Shown one piece after another: positions 30,106-37,311 of a DNA stretch of 58,338 nucleotides (positions are counted from its first letter, which is position 1; each line of letters begins with the position of its first letter). The notes beneath the pieces are model-generated. The model had not been told where the DNA came from, did not search any database, and was given only the letters and a program-made list of their open reading frames with translations. The DNA is from Fictibacillus nanhaiensis. GTDB lineage: Bacteria > Bacillota > Bacilli > Bacillales > Fictibacillaceae. The stretch spans positions 1 to 58,338 of the forward strand of contig JAEACG010000011.1 in the NCBI GenBank assembly GCA_016401345.1. Reading direction: 5' to 3'. Both the position numbers and the translations under genes were made by a program.

Positions 30106-30134
30106 GAAAGAGCGATTCTGCTCTTTCTTTTTTT
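30104..30134 (+). terminator. spoVT terminator
   Basis: 10-bp stem AAGAAAGAGC/GCTCTTTCTT overlapping the stop codon, with a T-run. Confidence 0.9.
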
Positions 30135-30318
30135 GCGCTGTTGGAACGAGTTATATTCCTAATGATGTGCCCTCTTTACGTTCCTGTGGTGAATCTCATA
30201 TCGCAAGGCGATATACACGGACTATGGTATAATACTTTGAAATTATGTTCACCAAAACAGAATGTGTCGACAATTGTCGTCCCGGGAAATATAAATGCTA
30301 TAAATTTTGAGGTGCTTC

Positions 30319-31905
30319 ATGAAATCAAAGAAATATTCCGTATGGGAAGGGGCTTTGCTGCTTACTGCAGCTGCCATTATCGTAAAATTACTTAGCGTCA
30401 TTTATCGGATACCTTATCAGAACATGACCGGTGATTTTGGTTTTTATGTGTTTCAGCAAGCTTATCCGTTTTATGCGATTGCGGTTGCTATTGCGTTTAC
30501 AGGATTTCCAATGGCTTTATCAAAAATGATCATTTCAGAGAAGAACAACGATGATCATTTAATCAAAACAGCAGCATGGACTTCTGTGATGTTAGGTTTA
30601 TTGTCGTTCGTATTCTTGTTTTTCGCGGCACCGTTTATGGCAGAATGGATGGGAGATCGGCATCTTGAGCTGCCGATCAAGGTAATCTCCGTTCTATTTC
30701 TGTTCATTCCACTTTCCGCATTTTTTAGGGGGGCATATCAAGGGCTTGGCGATATGCAACTGACTGCTGTTTCGCAGTTGATCGAACAGACCATTAGAGT
30801 TTCAGGCATTTTACTTTTATCTTATTATTTCGTTTTAAAAGAGTATTCGAGTTACGAAACAGGAGCAGCAGCTCTCTCAGGATCAGTCATTGGCGCACTC
30901 GCGTCAGGGTTGTTTCTTTTATACTTTTGGAAAAAAAGGGCTGCGGGTACTTTTAGTACTGAAGCAAGATTCAGATTCCTATATGCCGCAGAGCTGTTGA
31001 AGACGAGCATCTATTTGTCATTAAGCGCGCTGATCTTAGCGTTAATGCAGCTTGTTGATGCCTTTCTTTTCATTAATGTCTGGATAGAAAGCGGTATGGA
31101 TGCTTATGACGCGAAACTTCTAAAAGGAGTTTTTGATCGTGGACAACCTCTTCTTCAATTAGGAACAGTAGCAGCGGCATCTGTAGCACTTGCTGTCGTA
31201 CCGGAGATGGCATCTCTCGTTTCAGAAAAGAAGCAAAAAGAGATTCGATCTCTTGCAAAACTCGCTGTAAAAATTTCAGTCGTTTTTGGTGGAGCGGCTG
31301 CAGTAGGGCTGATCTGTATTATGAAACCCCTCAATGTTATGCTGTTTAAAAATGATAATGGATCACTAGCTCTAGCTATCCTTTGTATATCAATTATTTT
31401 TGTATCGATCATCTATACGACAACAGGACTTTTACAAGGGATCGGTCAAGGAAGATTTGCGGCCTACACCGTTCTTATAGCAGTATTGATAAAGATTGCG
31501 GGTAACTTGCTTCTTATTCCTTCTTTCGGCATGGAGGGGGCGGCAGTATCTACTGTATCTGCTACAATGGTTGCAGCGATTGCCCAACTGTTGAAGCTTC
31601 AGTTCGTTACGAAGTTTTTAAACGGAAGCAGAATAACAACACCACTCAAACTATTGATATCTTTAAGCTTGATGGGTGCAGGTGTATGGACATGGATGTA
31701 TATGGCTGAGAACTATTTATTCTTGGCTGACACTCGGTTTCAAGCGATGCTGATAAGTACTAGTGCTTCATTTATTGGTGCAGTAATTTACATCCTATGT
31801 ATCTTTCTGTTCAAACTATTTTCTCAAAGTGAATGGAATTCAGTCTTTCATTCTATTGGTTTTATTCAAAAAGTGTTTAAACGTCTTAAAAAAAGGAGAC
31901 CATGA
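30319..31905 (+). CDS. yabM: polysaccharide/lipid flippase of the SpoVB/YabM (MOP) family
   Basis: 528 residues with about 14 predicted membrane segments (first at about 11-30), typical of MOP-superfamily exporters. The N-terminal FGFYVFQQAYPFYAIAVAIAFTGFPMALSK and FRGAYQGLG segments match YabM/SpoVB/MurJ-like proteins. Relatives flip lipid-linked sugars; SpoVB is needed for spore cortex, but for YabM the substrate is not established. ATG 30319 follows GAGGTG. An extended -10 TGGTATAAT is at 30225-30233. It ends overlapping yabN. Confidence 0.9.
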   Translation: MKSKKYSVWEGALLLTAAAIIVKLLSVIYRIPYQNMTGDFGFYVFQQAYPFYAIAVAIAFTGFPMALSKMIISEKNNDDHLIKTAAWTSVMLGLLSFVFLFFAAPFMAEWMGDRHLELPIKVISVLFLFIPLSAFFRGAYQGLGDMQLTAVSQLIEQTIRVSGILLLSYYFVLKEYSSYETGAAALSGSVIGALASGLFLLYFWKKRAAGTFSTEARFRFLYAAELLKTSIYLSLSALILALMQLVDAFLFINVWIESGMDAYDAKLLKGVFDRGQPLLQLGTVAAASVALAVVPEMASLVSEKKQKEIRSLAKLAVKISVVFGGAAAVGLICIMKPLNVMLFKNDNGSLALAILCISIIFVSIIYTTTGLLQGIGQGRFAAYTVLIAVLIKIAGNLLLIPSFGMEGAAVSTVSATMVAAIAQLLKLQFVTKFLNGSRITTPLKLLISLSLMGAGVWTWMYMAENYLFLADTRFQAMLISTSASFIGAVIYILCIFLFKLFSQSEWNSVFHSIGFIQKVFKRLKKRRP

Positions 31906-33347
31906 TGACGAAGAAGATTACGATTATCGGTTTAGGTGCAGGAGATCTAGACCAGATGACACTTGGCATCTATCGCATGTTAGAATCAGCTGAAAAAGTT
32001 TATGTACGTACCATTCATCACCCTGCAGTTGAAGAATTAAAGAAACAAGGAAAACACTTTGTAGCGTTTGATGAAATCTACGAAAAACACGATCAGTTCG
32101 AACCGGTGTATGAAGAAATTGCTGAAACTTTATTCCATAAGGCAGAAGAAGAGGGACATGTCCTTTATGCTGTGCCGGGTCACCCGTTAGTTGCAGAGCA
32201 AGCTGTTCAAATTCTGCTTCATCAAAGTGAAAGTAAAGGGATCGAGGTTTCGGTAGCAGGCGGAAAGAGTTTCCTTGACGAAATGTATACGGCGCTTAAG
32301 ATCGACCCGATCGAGGGGTGCCAGATTCTTGATGGAACCTCTTTAAGAAAAGATGAGGTTCAGATTAGACATCATCTTGTTATCGTGCAAGTATACGATA
32401 ACTTTATCGCTTCTGAAGTGAAGCTCACACTGATGGATAAGTATCCAGATGATTATGAAGTAACTGTCGTCACCGGAGCAGGCAGTGCAGAGGAGTCTAT
32501 CAAACGCGTCCCTCTATACGAGCTAGATCAATCTGTAACACTAAATAACTTAACTGCTGTCTATGTTCCTCCAGTAAAAGAAGATGAACTGCTGTACAGA
32601 GACTTTGCTTTTTTAAAAAGTGTCATAGCTCGACTGCGCGGCCCTGGAGGCTGTCCGTGGGATCAAAAGCAAACACATGTTACGTTAAAGAAGTATTTGA
32701 TCGAAGAAGCTTATGAAGTATTAGAGGCGATTGACGAAGAAGACGATGATGCTCTTGCTGAAGAGTTAGGCGATGTGTTGCTTCAAGTTCTACTTCACGC
32801 ACAAATTGGTGAGGATGAAGGCTTCTTTGCTTTAGGAGATGTGATTGAGACGTTAACCGAGAAGATGATTCGTCGCCATCCGCATGTATTCAGCGATGTT
32901 TCTCTTGAAGATGCAGACGAAGTTGTTGCCAATTGGGATGCTATAAAATCACAAGAAGCAGGGAAAGAAGATCGTGAGTCCTTACTAGATGGTGTGCCAA
33001 TGGGCATTCCAGCTATTCAAAAAGCGTTTCTTTTTCAAAAAAAGGCAGCGAAAGTCGGTTTTGACTGGAAAGAGGTAGAGCCGGTAGTCGATAAGATCTT
33101 AGAAGAATTAAAAGAGTTTCAAGAAGCGGAAGGTGACGAACAACAAAAAGAATTAGGTGATCTGTTGTTTTCGGTCGTAAACTTGGCGCGTTTTTACAAG
33201 ATTGATCCTGAAGAAGCTCTAAATGAAACGAATCGTAAGTTTAAGAAGCGCTTTAACTACATCGAGCAGGCACTTAAGGAGCGGGATCTTTCGTTTGAGG
33301 ACGTCACTTTAGAGGAAATGGACCGTTTTTGGAACGAGGCAAAATAA
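31902..33347 (+). CDS. yabN: YabN: tetrapyrrole-methylase-like / MazG nucleotide pyrophosphohydrolase fusion
   Basis: 481 residues. The N-terminal SAM-dependent tetrapyrrole methylase fold (about 1-220, GLGAGDLDQMTLGIYRML, YAVPGHPLVAEQ) is fused to a MazG NTP pyrophosphohydrolase domain (about 225-481) with GGCPWDQKQTH and the metal-binding EExxE-type helix KKYLIEEAYEVLEAI, plus a second repeat ELGDLLFSVVNLARF. MazG cleaves non-canonical or excess NTPs to NMP and PPi. The methylase substrate is unknown. Starts at ATG 31902 or 31905, overlapping yabM by 1-4 bases. Confidence 0.94.
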   Translation: MMTKKITIIGLGAGDLDQMTLGIYRMLESAEKVYVRTIHHPAVEELKKQGKHFVAFDEIYEKHDQFEPVYEEIAETLFHKAEEEGHVLYAVPGHPLVAEQAVQILLHQSESKGIEVSVAGGKSFLDEMYTALKIDPIEGCQILDGTSLRKDEVQIRHHLVIVQVYDNFIASEVKLTLMDKYPDDYEVTVVTGAGSAEESIKRVPLYELDQSVTLNNLTAVYVPPVKEDELLYRDFAFLKSVIARLRGPGGCPWDQKQTHVTLKKYLIEEAYEVLEAIDEEDDDALAEELGDVLLQVLLHAQIGEDEGFFALGDVIETLTEKMIRRHPHVFSDVSLEDADEVVANWDAIKSQEAGKEDRESLLDGVPMGIPAIQKAFLFQKKAAKVGFDWKEVEPVVDKILEELKEFQEAEGDEQQKELGDLLFSVVNLARFYKIDPEEALNETNRKFKKRFNYIEQALKERDLSFEDVTLEEMDRFWNEAK

Positions 33348-33474
33348 TTTTTTTTTCAACAAAGAAGGATTATAGTGAAAAATAGAGAATATTTTCTCGA
33401 GAAATATCATGAAACCCTTAACTATAAGGGGTTTCTAGCGAAATCTTTGATAGAAACCTTAGGAGGTAATTAAA

Positions 33475-33747
33475 ATGAACAAAAATGAATTGGTAACAAA
33501 TATCTCAGAAAAGTCAGGACTTACTAAGAAAGACGTAGAAACAGTCGTTAATGGCGTAATCGATGAAATTACTTCTGCTCTAAAAGACGGAGACAAAGTA
33601 CAGTTTGTTGGATTTGGAACTTTCGAAACTCGTGAGCGTTCTAGCCGTACTGGCCGCAACCCTCAAACAGGTAAAGAAATTCAAATTCCAGCAGCGACTG
33701 TTCCGGCATTTAAAGCAGGAAACAAGCTGAAAGAAGCTGTTAAGTAA
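33475..33747 (+). CDS. hup: HU-family DNA-binding protein
   Basis: 90 residues, the standard HU size. [22 protein letters not shown], the [21 protein letters not shown] beta-arm segment and [15 protein letters not shown] are typical of HBsu. HU bends and compacts DNA. AGGAGGTAATTAAA precedes the ATG. In B. subtilis the hbs gene lies elsewhere; here an HU gene stands between yabN and rqcP, and its stop is two bases before the rqcP start. A GAAACCC/GGGTTTC dyad lies at 33410-33437, in its leader. Confidence 0.95.
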   Translation: MNKNELVTNISEKSGLTKKDVETVVNGVIDEITSALKDGDKVQFVGFGTFETRERSSRTGRNPQTGKEIQIPAATVPAFKAGNKLKEAVK

Positions 33748-33749
33748 GC

Positions 33750-34016
33750 ATGCGCTTAGATAAATTTCTGAAAGTCTCGCGCCTGATCAAACGGAGAACC
33801 GTGGCGAAAGAGATTTCAGATCAAGGTCGTATCTCCATTAACGGTTTGCAGGCGAAGGCTTCCTCTGATGTAAAAGTAGGGGACGAGCTTGCGATCCGTT
33901 TTGGTCAAAAGCTTGTAAAAGTTAAGATCAACGAGCTCAAAGATACGACAAAAAAAGAGGACGCGGATAACATGTATACCGTCCTTGAAGAAAACCGCAT
34001 CGAAACGACTGAGTGA
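33750..34016 (+). CDS. rqcP: RqcP ribosome quality control protein (YabO, S4 domain)
   Basis: 88 residues with an N-terminal S4 RNA-binding domain ([47 protein letters not shown]). RqcP works with RqcH on stalled 50S subunits to add C-terminal alanine tails. It starts two bases after the HU stop with no clear SD of its own, so translation is probably coupled to hup. A terminator follows. Confidence 0.95.
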   Translation: MRLDKFLKVSRLIKRRTVAKEISDQGRISINGLQAKASSDVKVGDELAIRFGQKLVKVKINELKDTTKKEDADNMYTVLEENRIETTE

Positions 34017-34049
34017 AGAACCTGATTTTTTCAGGTTCTTTTCTTTTTG
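34017..34049 (+). terminator. hup-rqcP terminator
   Basis: AAGAACCTGA/TCAGGTTCTT with a TTTTCTTTTT tail directly after the stop. Confidence 0.9.
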
Positions 34050-34082
34050 CTGTTTTCGCAATCTTTGTCGCTCCTGTAGGTG

Positions 34083-34338
34083 GTTGATTTCCGTTTCATG
34101 GTGCTCGCTTTCCGCGGGGCAGACGGTGAGCCACATTCGTACATTTTACGTATAAGTGTCTCACCTATCTAGTTGCAATGGCTAGCCCCTCGAGGTCAAA
34201 ATTAAAACGGTCAAGAAGGCAAAGTGCGCCTTCCTAGCCCATTTAACTTTTGCTTGTCGGGGCTGAACGAGCCACTTCCACTTTTCAATCTGCCGGCCAG
34301 TCCTAGCCGAGAGTCTCGCACCTTACACTCCAATCAAC
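34083..34338 (-). repeat. Bacillaceae interspersed repeat, copy 4 (interrupted)
   Basis: Minus orientation, GTTGATT at 34083 to AATCAAC ending 34338. It is 256 bp, double the normal length, because another repeat is inserted between CACCT and GCCGGCC. The outer halves match the subtype of copy 9 (ATTCGTAC...ACGTATAAGTGTCTCACC). Confidence 0.85.
34167..34291. repeat. second repeat type nested in copy 4
   Basis: About 125 bp with GGCTAGCCCCTCGAGGTCAA, GGTCAAGAAGGCAAAGTGCG and GCTTGTCGGGGCTGAACGAG. The outer parts TGGCTAGCCCC and GGGGCTGAACGAGCCA are complementary and an inner hairpin GAAGGC-AAAGTGC-GCCTTC is present. It is flanked by ATCT on both sides, a possible target duplication. I recognise the sequence type as common in Bacillus genomes; it has no gene. 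Confidence 0.75.
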
Positions 34339-34432
34339 TTGCAATGAGGTGAATGAAACAAGACCCAAAGGTAACAACCTTTTAGAAAAACACCTTGGGT
34401 TGCTCCAAAACATTCAGCAATTCACACAGCTT

Positions 34433-34462
34433 GTTCTATTCTCCTCTAATGTTTCATACATT
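34433..34462 (+). promoter_or_regulatory. sigma-E promoter of yabP-yabQ
   Basis: CATACATT (34455-34462) matches the sigma-E -10 CATACANT exactly; GTTCTATTC (34433-34441) lies 13 bases upstream as a weaker -35. yabP and yabQ are sigma-E genes in B. subtilis. Confidence 0.6.
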
Positions 34463-34479
34463 TGTATGGAATAGAGGAG
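34441..34479 (+). promoter_or_regulatory. dyad spanning the yabP promoter and ribosome binding site
   Basis: CTCCTCTA (34441-34448) is complementary to TAGAGGAG (34472-34479), with an inner CATAC/GTATG stem. The right arm contains the yabP SD. A message begun at the sigma-E promoter would lack the left arm, while read-through RNA would include it. Confidence 0.5.
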
Positions 34480-34487
34480 GGGAATGT

Positions 34488-34796
34488 ATGGACCAACGAT
34501 ATGATCTGAATGGATATAATCAAAAAGTGAGCACACCAAACCACGATGTAAGAATGATAGGAAGAAAGAATTTAGAGATCACGGGTGTTAAGCAAGTTGA
34601 AAGCTTTGATAATGAAGAGTTTTTGCTTGAAACAACGATGGGCTTTTTAGCGATCCGCGGGACAAACTTGAAGATGAAGAATCTTGATGTGGAGTCAGGT
34701 GTTGTAAATATTGAAGGCAAAGTATTCGACCTCGTTTACCTGGACCAGCAGACAGGCGAAAAGACTAAAGGCTTCTTCGGCAAACTGTTCAAATGA
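34488..34796 (+). CDS. yabP: spore cortex/sporulation protein YabP
   Basis: 102 residues. YabP is required for spore formation in B. subtilis (mother cell, sigma-E); its biochemical action is unknown. The sequence has the YabP/YqfC fold signature: NHDVRMIGRKxLEITGV, VExFDNEEFLLETxMGFLxIRGxxLxMKNLDVExGxVxIEGKV. ATG 34488 follows GAGGAGGGG; the open frame upstream lacks homology. It overlaps yabQ by 4 bases. Confidence 0.94.
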   Translation: MDQRYDLNGYNQKVSTPNHDVRMIGRKNLEITGVKQVESFDNEEFLLETTMGFLAIRGTNLKMKNLDVESGVVNIEGKVFDLVYLDQQTGEKTKGFFGKLFK

Positions 34797-35392
34797 CCTT
34801 AACTGTACAGTTTGAAACTATGCTTTCTATGGTTTTCATGGGAATCTGGATCGGGATGTCTGTCGATACGTACAGCCGATTCATCCATGAAAAACGAAAG
34901 TGGCATTGGCTTCATTTTTTTAACGATCTGATGTTTTGGCTGGTACAGGCTTTGCTGGTCTTTTACGTTCTTCTGCACGTGAACCACGCGGAGATTCGAT
35001 TTTATATTTTTATTGCTCTTATTTGTGGATATGCGGCGTACCGAGCGCTCTTTGAACGAATCTATAAAAAGATACTTGAGTGGATGGTCTCAGCGGTTGC
35101 GTCACTTTTTCGTTTTTTATACCGTTTGCTTAACTCTTTAATCGTTATGCCGATAAAATGGTTAATTATGCTCATATCCGCAATTCTTTTATATGTACTT
35201 AACATCTTGCGAAAAATTATTATGGTACTATTCATGATTCTTTTTTCTCCTTTTAAGTGGGTTGGAAGACTCATATGGCGTTTCATACCAAAGCAAAAAT
35301 GGTATAATTTAAAAGAGAAATATTTAAAATTTGCAGGGTTTTTAATTTCTGCGAAGAATAAAGTCAGCAATTGGAAGGGAAAAAAGAAGTAA
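34793..35392 (+). CDS. yabQ: spore cortex biosynthesis membrane protein YabQ
   Basis: 199 residues with four or five hydrophobic segments (about 8-25, 43-62, 69-88, 115-150). YabQ is a mother-cell membrane protein needed for cortex formation in B. subtilis. WxGMxxDTYxRF near residue 20 is conserved. The C-terminal third is basic (KNKVSNWKGKKK). ATG 34793 overlaps the yabP stop. The divIC SD lies immediately after its stop. Confidence 0.92.
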   Translation: MTLTVQFETMLSMVFMGIWIGMSVDTYSRFIHEKRKWHWLHFFNDLMFWLVQALLVFYVLLHVNHAEIRFYIFIALICGYAAYRALFERIYKKILEWMVSAVASLFRFLYRLLNSLIVMPIKWLIMLISAILLYVLNILRKIIMVLFMILFSPFKWVGRLIWRFIPKQKWYNLKEKYLKFAGFLISAKNKVSNWKGKKK

Positions 35393-35412
35393 AGGAGGGG
35401 AACAGCGAACAA

Positions 35413-35772
35413 ATGCGCCAGAAAAAAATAACAGAGATTCACTCACAATACATCCAGAATAAAGAGCGTCATGAGCAAGTGATCGCTAAGCGTAAGCGTG
35501 GTTTATACAGGCGCTTAACGGGGGCTTTTATCGTATTTTCCTTTTTTGCTTTTTTAATTATTACGGGTATTGCAGAACAGCTCTCCCTTTTAAATGAAAA
35601 ACAGATGGAACAACAAGAGTTAAGTGACGAATACAAAGCTCTTTTGGAAGAAAAGTCACAACTTAAAGATGAAGTGAATAAACTAAAAGACGAAGAATAC
35701 ATTGGAGAAATCGCCAGACGCGACTTTTTTATGTCAAAACCTGGTGAAACAATCTTTAAACTTCCAGAATAA
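35413..35772 (+). CDS. divIC: cell division protein DivIC
   Basis: 119 residues. A basic cytoplasmic tail (1-35), one membrane segment (about 36-55) and an extracellular coiled coil (about 56-95) give the FtsB/DivIC layout. It pairs with FtsL and DivIB in the divisome. KGLYRRLT-like KRGLYRRLTGAF, KLKDEEYIxEIARRDxFMSKPGE are conserved. The ATG is 12 bases after AGGAGGGG; that spacing is long but no other start fits. Confidence 0.93.
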   Translation: MRQKKITEIHSQYIQNKERHEQVIAKRKRGLYRRLTGAFIVFSFFAFLIITGIAEQLSLLNEKQMEQQELSDEYKALLEEKSQLKDEVNKLKDEEYIGEIARRDFFMSKPGETIFKLPE

Positions 35773-35787
35773 AGCATTAAGCGTAGA

Positions 35788-35817
35788 TTGACACGCAGAT
35801 TTTTTCGATTGTATAAT
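35788..35817 (+). promoter_or_regulatory. sigma-A promoter of yabR
   Basis: TTGACA (35788-35793), 18-base spacer, TATAAT (35812-35817), both perfect. Confidence 0.85.
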
Positions 35818-35863
35818 AAGTAATGATATCTTAGGAGATTTTTTAAGGAGGAGCATTTTTTGC

Positions 35864-36307
35864 ATGTCAATTGAAGTAGGCAGCAAGTTGCAAGGTAAAG
35901 TTACTGGGATTACTCATTTTGGAGCGTTTGTAGAGCTGCCAGGGGGTACAACAGGACTCGTGCATATTAGCGAAGTTGCGGATAATTACGTAAAGGACAT
36001 CAACGAATTTCTTAAAGTTGGTGATCAAGTCGAAGTTAAGGTTATGAGCGTCGAAAAGGACGGGAAGATCGGTTTATCTATCAAGAAAGCAAAAGAAAAT
36101 GTTGCATCTGCTAGTAGACCAGCTCCTGCAAGAGGCGGATTTAACAAATCTCGCAAAGGTCCTAACCGAGGCGGTAACAACCATTCAACGGCATTGTCTT
36201 TTGAGGATAAGATGAACAAATTCCTTAAAGATAGTGAAGATCGACTCACTACTTTAAAGCGTAGTACTGAATCAAAAAGAGGTGGCCGCGGCGGCCGAAG
36301 AGGATAA
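35864..36307 (+). CDS. yabR: S1-domain RNA-binding protein YabR
   Basis: 147 residues. An N-terminal S1 domain (about 1-75: GSKLQGKVTGITHFGAFVELPGGTTGLVHISEVAD, VGDQVEVKVMSVEKDGKIGLSIK) is followed by a basic, Gly/Arg-rich tail that ends GGRGGRRG. It resembles the S1 domain of polynucleotide phosphorylase and general stress protein 13. Function unknown; RNA binding is inferred from the fold. AAGGAGG lies 12 bases before the ATG. It has its own consensus promoter and terminator. Confidence 0.92.
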   Translation: MSIEVGSKLQGKVTGITHFGAFVELPGGTTGLVHISEVADNYVKDINEFLKVGDQVEVKVMSVEKDGKIGLSIKKAKENVASASRPAPARGGFNKSRKGPNRGGNNHSTALSFEDKMNKFLKDSEDRLTTLKRSTESKRGGRGGRRG

Positions 36308-36347
36308 TTGTTGCATTTTTAATGCTCATTCATCTATATATATGGCT

Positions 36348-36382
36348 AGCACTCTATTCTTCAAGAATAGAGTGCTTTTTTG
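36348..36382 (+). terminator. yabR terminator
   Basis: 14-bp stem AGCACTCTATTCTT/AAGAATAGAGTGCT with a T-run. Confidence 0.93.
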
Positions 36383-36496
36383 TTTGCGGTAGTTAGTCGT
36401 TAATCTTTATGTCAGGATGCCATCAATTTTCAATGATCAATAACAAAATCTCTTTTCTAACAGTTTGTAGTTTTCAAATCTTTGTCTCCTTTGACA

Positions 36497-36560
36497 GTTT
36501 AATTGTAGTGGAAGGTGCGAAGATTCTGTCTGCGGAAAGAGAGTAGCCTGGGACGAAAAC
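36497..36560 (+). repeat. interspersed repeat remnant, copy 5 (internal deletion)
   Basis: GTTTAATTGTAGTGGAAGGTGCGA matches the left end of the 130-bp family and GCGGAAAGAGAGTAGCCTGGGACGAAAA the right end, but the middle (about 65 bp) is missing. It lies about 90 bp before intact copy 6. Confidence 0.65.
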
Positions 36561-36648
36561 CTCTGCTTCTAGAAGTAACAAAGTTTACGAAGCCAGTTTT
36601 TCTCAAAGATTTTTGCTTACGAATGTTTAAAAATCTCTTCTTTGACAA

Positions 36649-36777
36649 GTTGGTTGGAGCGCAAGGTGCGAGACTCCTACGGGACGAGCGGTCAGGTGGA
36701 GACTCCTAATGGCGCAAAGCGGCAGGAGGCTCACCGCACGCCCCGTGGAAAGCGAGCAACCTGGAGCGGAAATCAAC
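36649..36777 (+). repeat. Bacillaceae interspersed repeat, copy 6
   Basis: About 129 bp, GTTGGTT to AATCAAC, with GGTGCGAGACTCCTACGGGA, GGCGCAAAGCGGC and GGCTCACCGCACGCCCCG. It lies between yabR and the tRNA-Met promoter. Confidence 0.88.
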
Positions 36778-36860
36778 TACTTTCAAGAGCAACAAAGCGT
36801 ACTAAAACAGTCTTGAAAAAACGCGTCAAAAAACTTTTTCGACAAATTTTCAAAGAACCG

Positions 36861-36889
36861 TTGACAGAGTATCCGGATAGATGTAATAT
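36861..36889 (+). promoter_or_regulatory. tRNA-Met promoter
   Basis: TTGACA (36861-36866), 17-base spacer, TAATAT (36884-36889), 22 bases before the tRNA. Confidence 0.85.
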
Positions 36890-36911
36890 ACTACTTGTGT
36901 CTTTTACAAAT

Positions 36912-36988
36912 GGCGGTGTAGCTCAGCTGGCTAGAGCGTACGGTTCATACCCGTGAGGTCGTGGGTTCGACTCCCTCCGCCGCTACCA
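36912..36988 (+). tRNA. elongator tRNA-Met (anticodon CAT)
   Basis: 77 nt with CCA encoded. Acceptor GGCGGTG/CGCCGCT, anticodon CAT at 36946-36948. The sequence matches the Bacillus elongator Met tRNA rather than initiator or Ile-lysidine forms. The T stem GTGGG/CCCTC has a U-U mismatch at its second pair. B. subtilis has a Met-Glu tRNA pair at this place; only Met is present here. Confidence 0.95.
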
Positions 36989-37022
36989 TTTTTAATTTTG
37001 ACATCTACATACAAACGTACAA

Positions 37023-37052
37023 GAGCATCCGCTAGCGGGTGCTCTTTTTTAT
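37023..37052 (+). terminator. tRNA-Met terminator
   Basis: GAGCATCCGC/GCGGGTGCTC hairpin followed by a T-run. Confidence 0.9.
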
Positions 37053-37242
37053 TTTGTTTATTTGCTTCCCTTCAATAATTTTTTAAACATCTATCCTTTT
37101 ATTTTTTTCTTCATAATTCTCCTTAATAACTTCAAAAATGAAACTTCCTTTTCTCTTTTTGTAAAAATGTTGTCCGCTTTTGCTCTTCTTTCGTGAAATA
37201 GTGGAGAAGTCCGTCGATAAGTTTTTAAAACCTTAACTGCTC

Positions 37243-37278
37243 TTTTGACAAAATCTTTGTTCTAAACCTGTTTATAAT
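37243..37278 (+). promoter_or_regulatory. Spo0A-type sigma-A promoter of spoIIE
   Basis: TTGACA (37245-37250) and TATAAT (37273-37278) are both consensus but 22 bases apart, too far for ordinary sigma-A use. TTTTGACAAAA (37243-37253) differs from a reverse 0A box (TTTCGACAAAA) by one base. B. subtilis spoIIE has the same arrangement, with an over-long spacer and Spo0A-P activation. Confidence 0.7.
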
Positions 37279-37311
37279 GGTTACACAAATTGGAAACGGG
37301 TGGTGTATGGG

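Noticed and set aside
36912-36988. Initiator tRNA-fMet or tRNA-Ile(CAU)
   Set aside because: The acceptor pair 1-72 is a normal G-U/G-C-type end and the whole body matches the elongator Met tRNA of Bacillus rather than either alternative.
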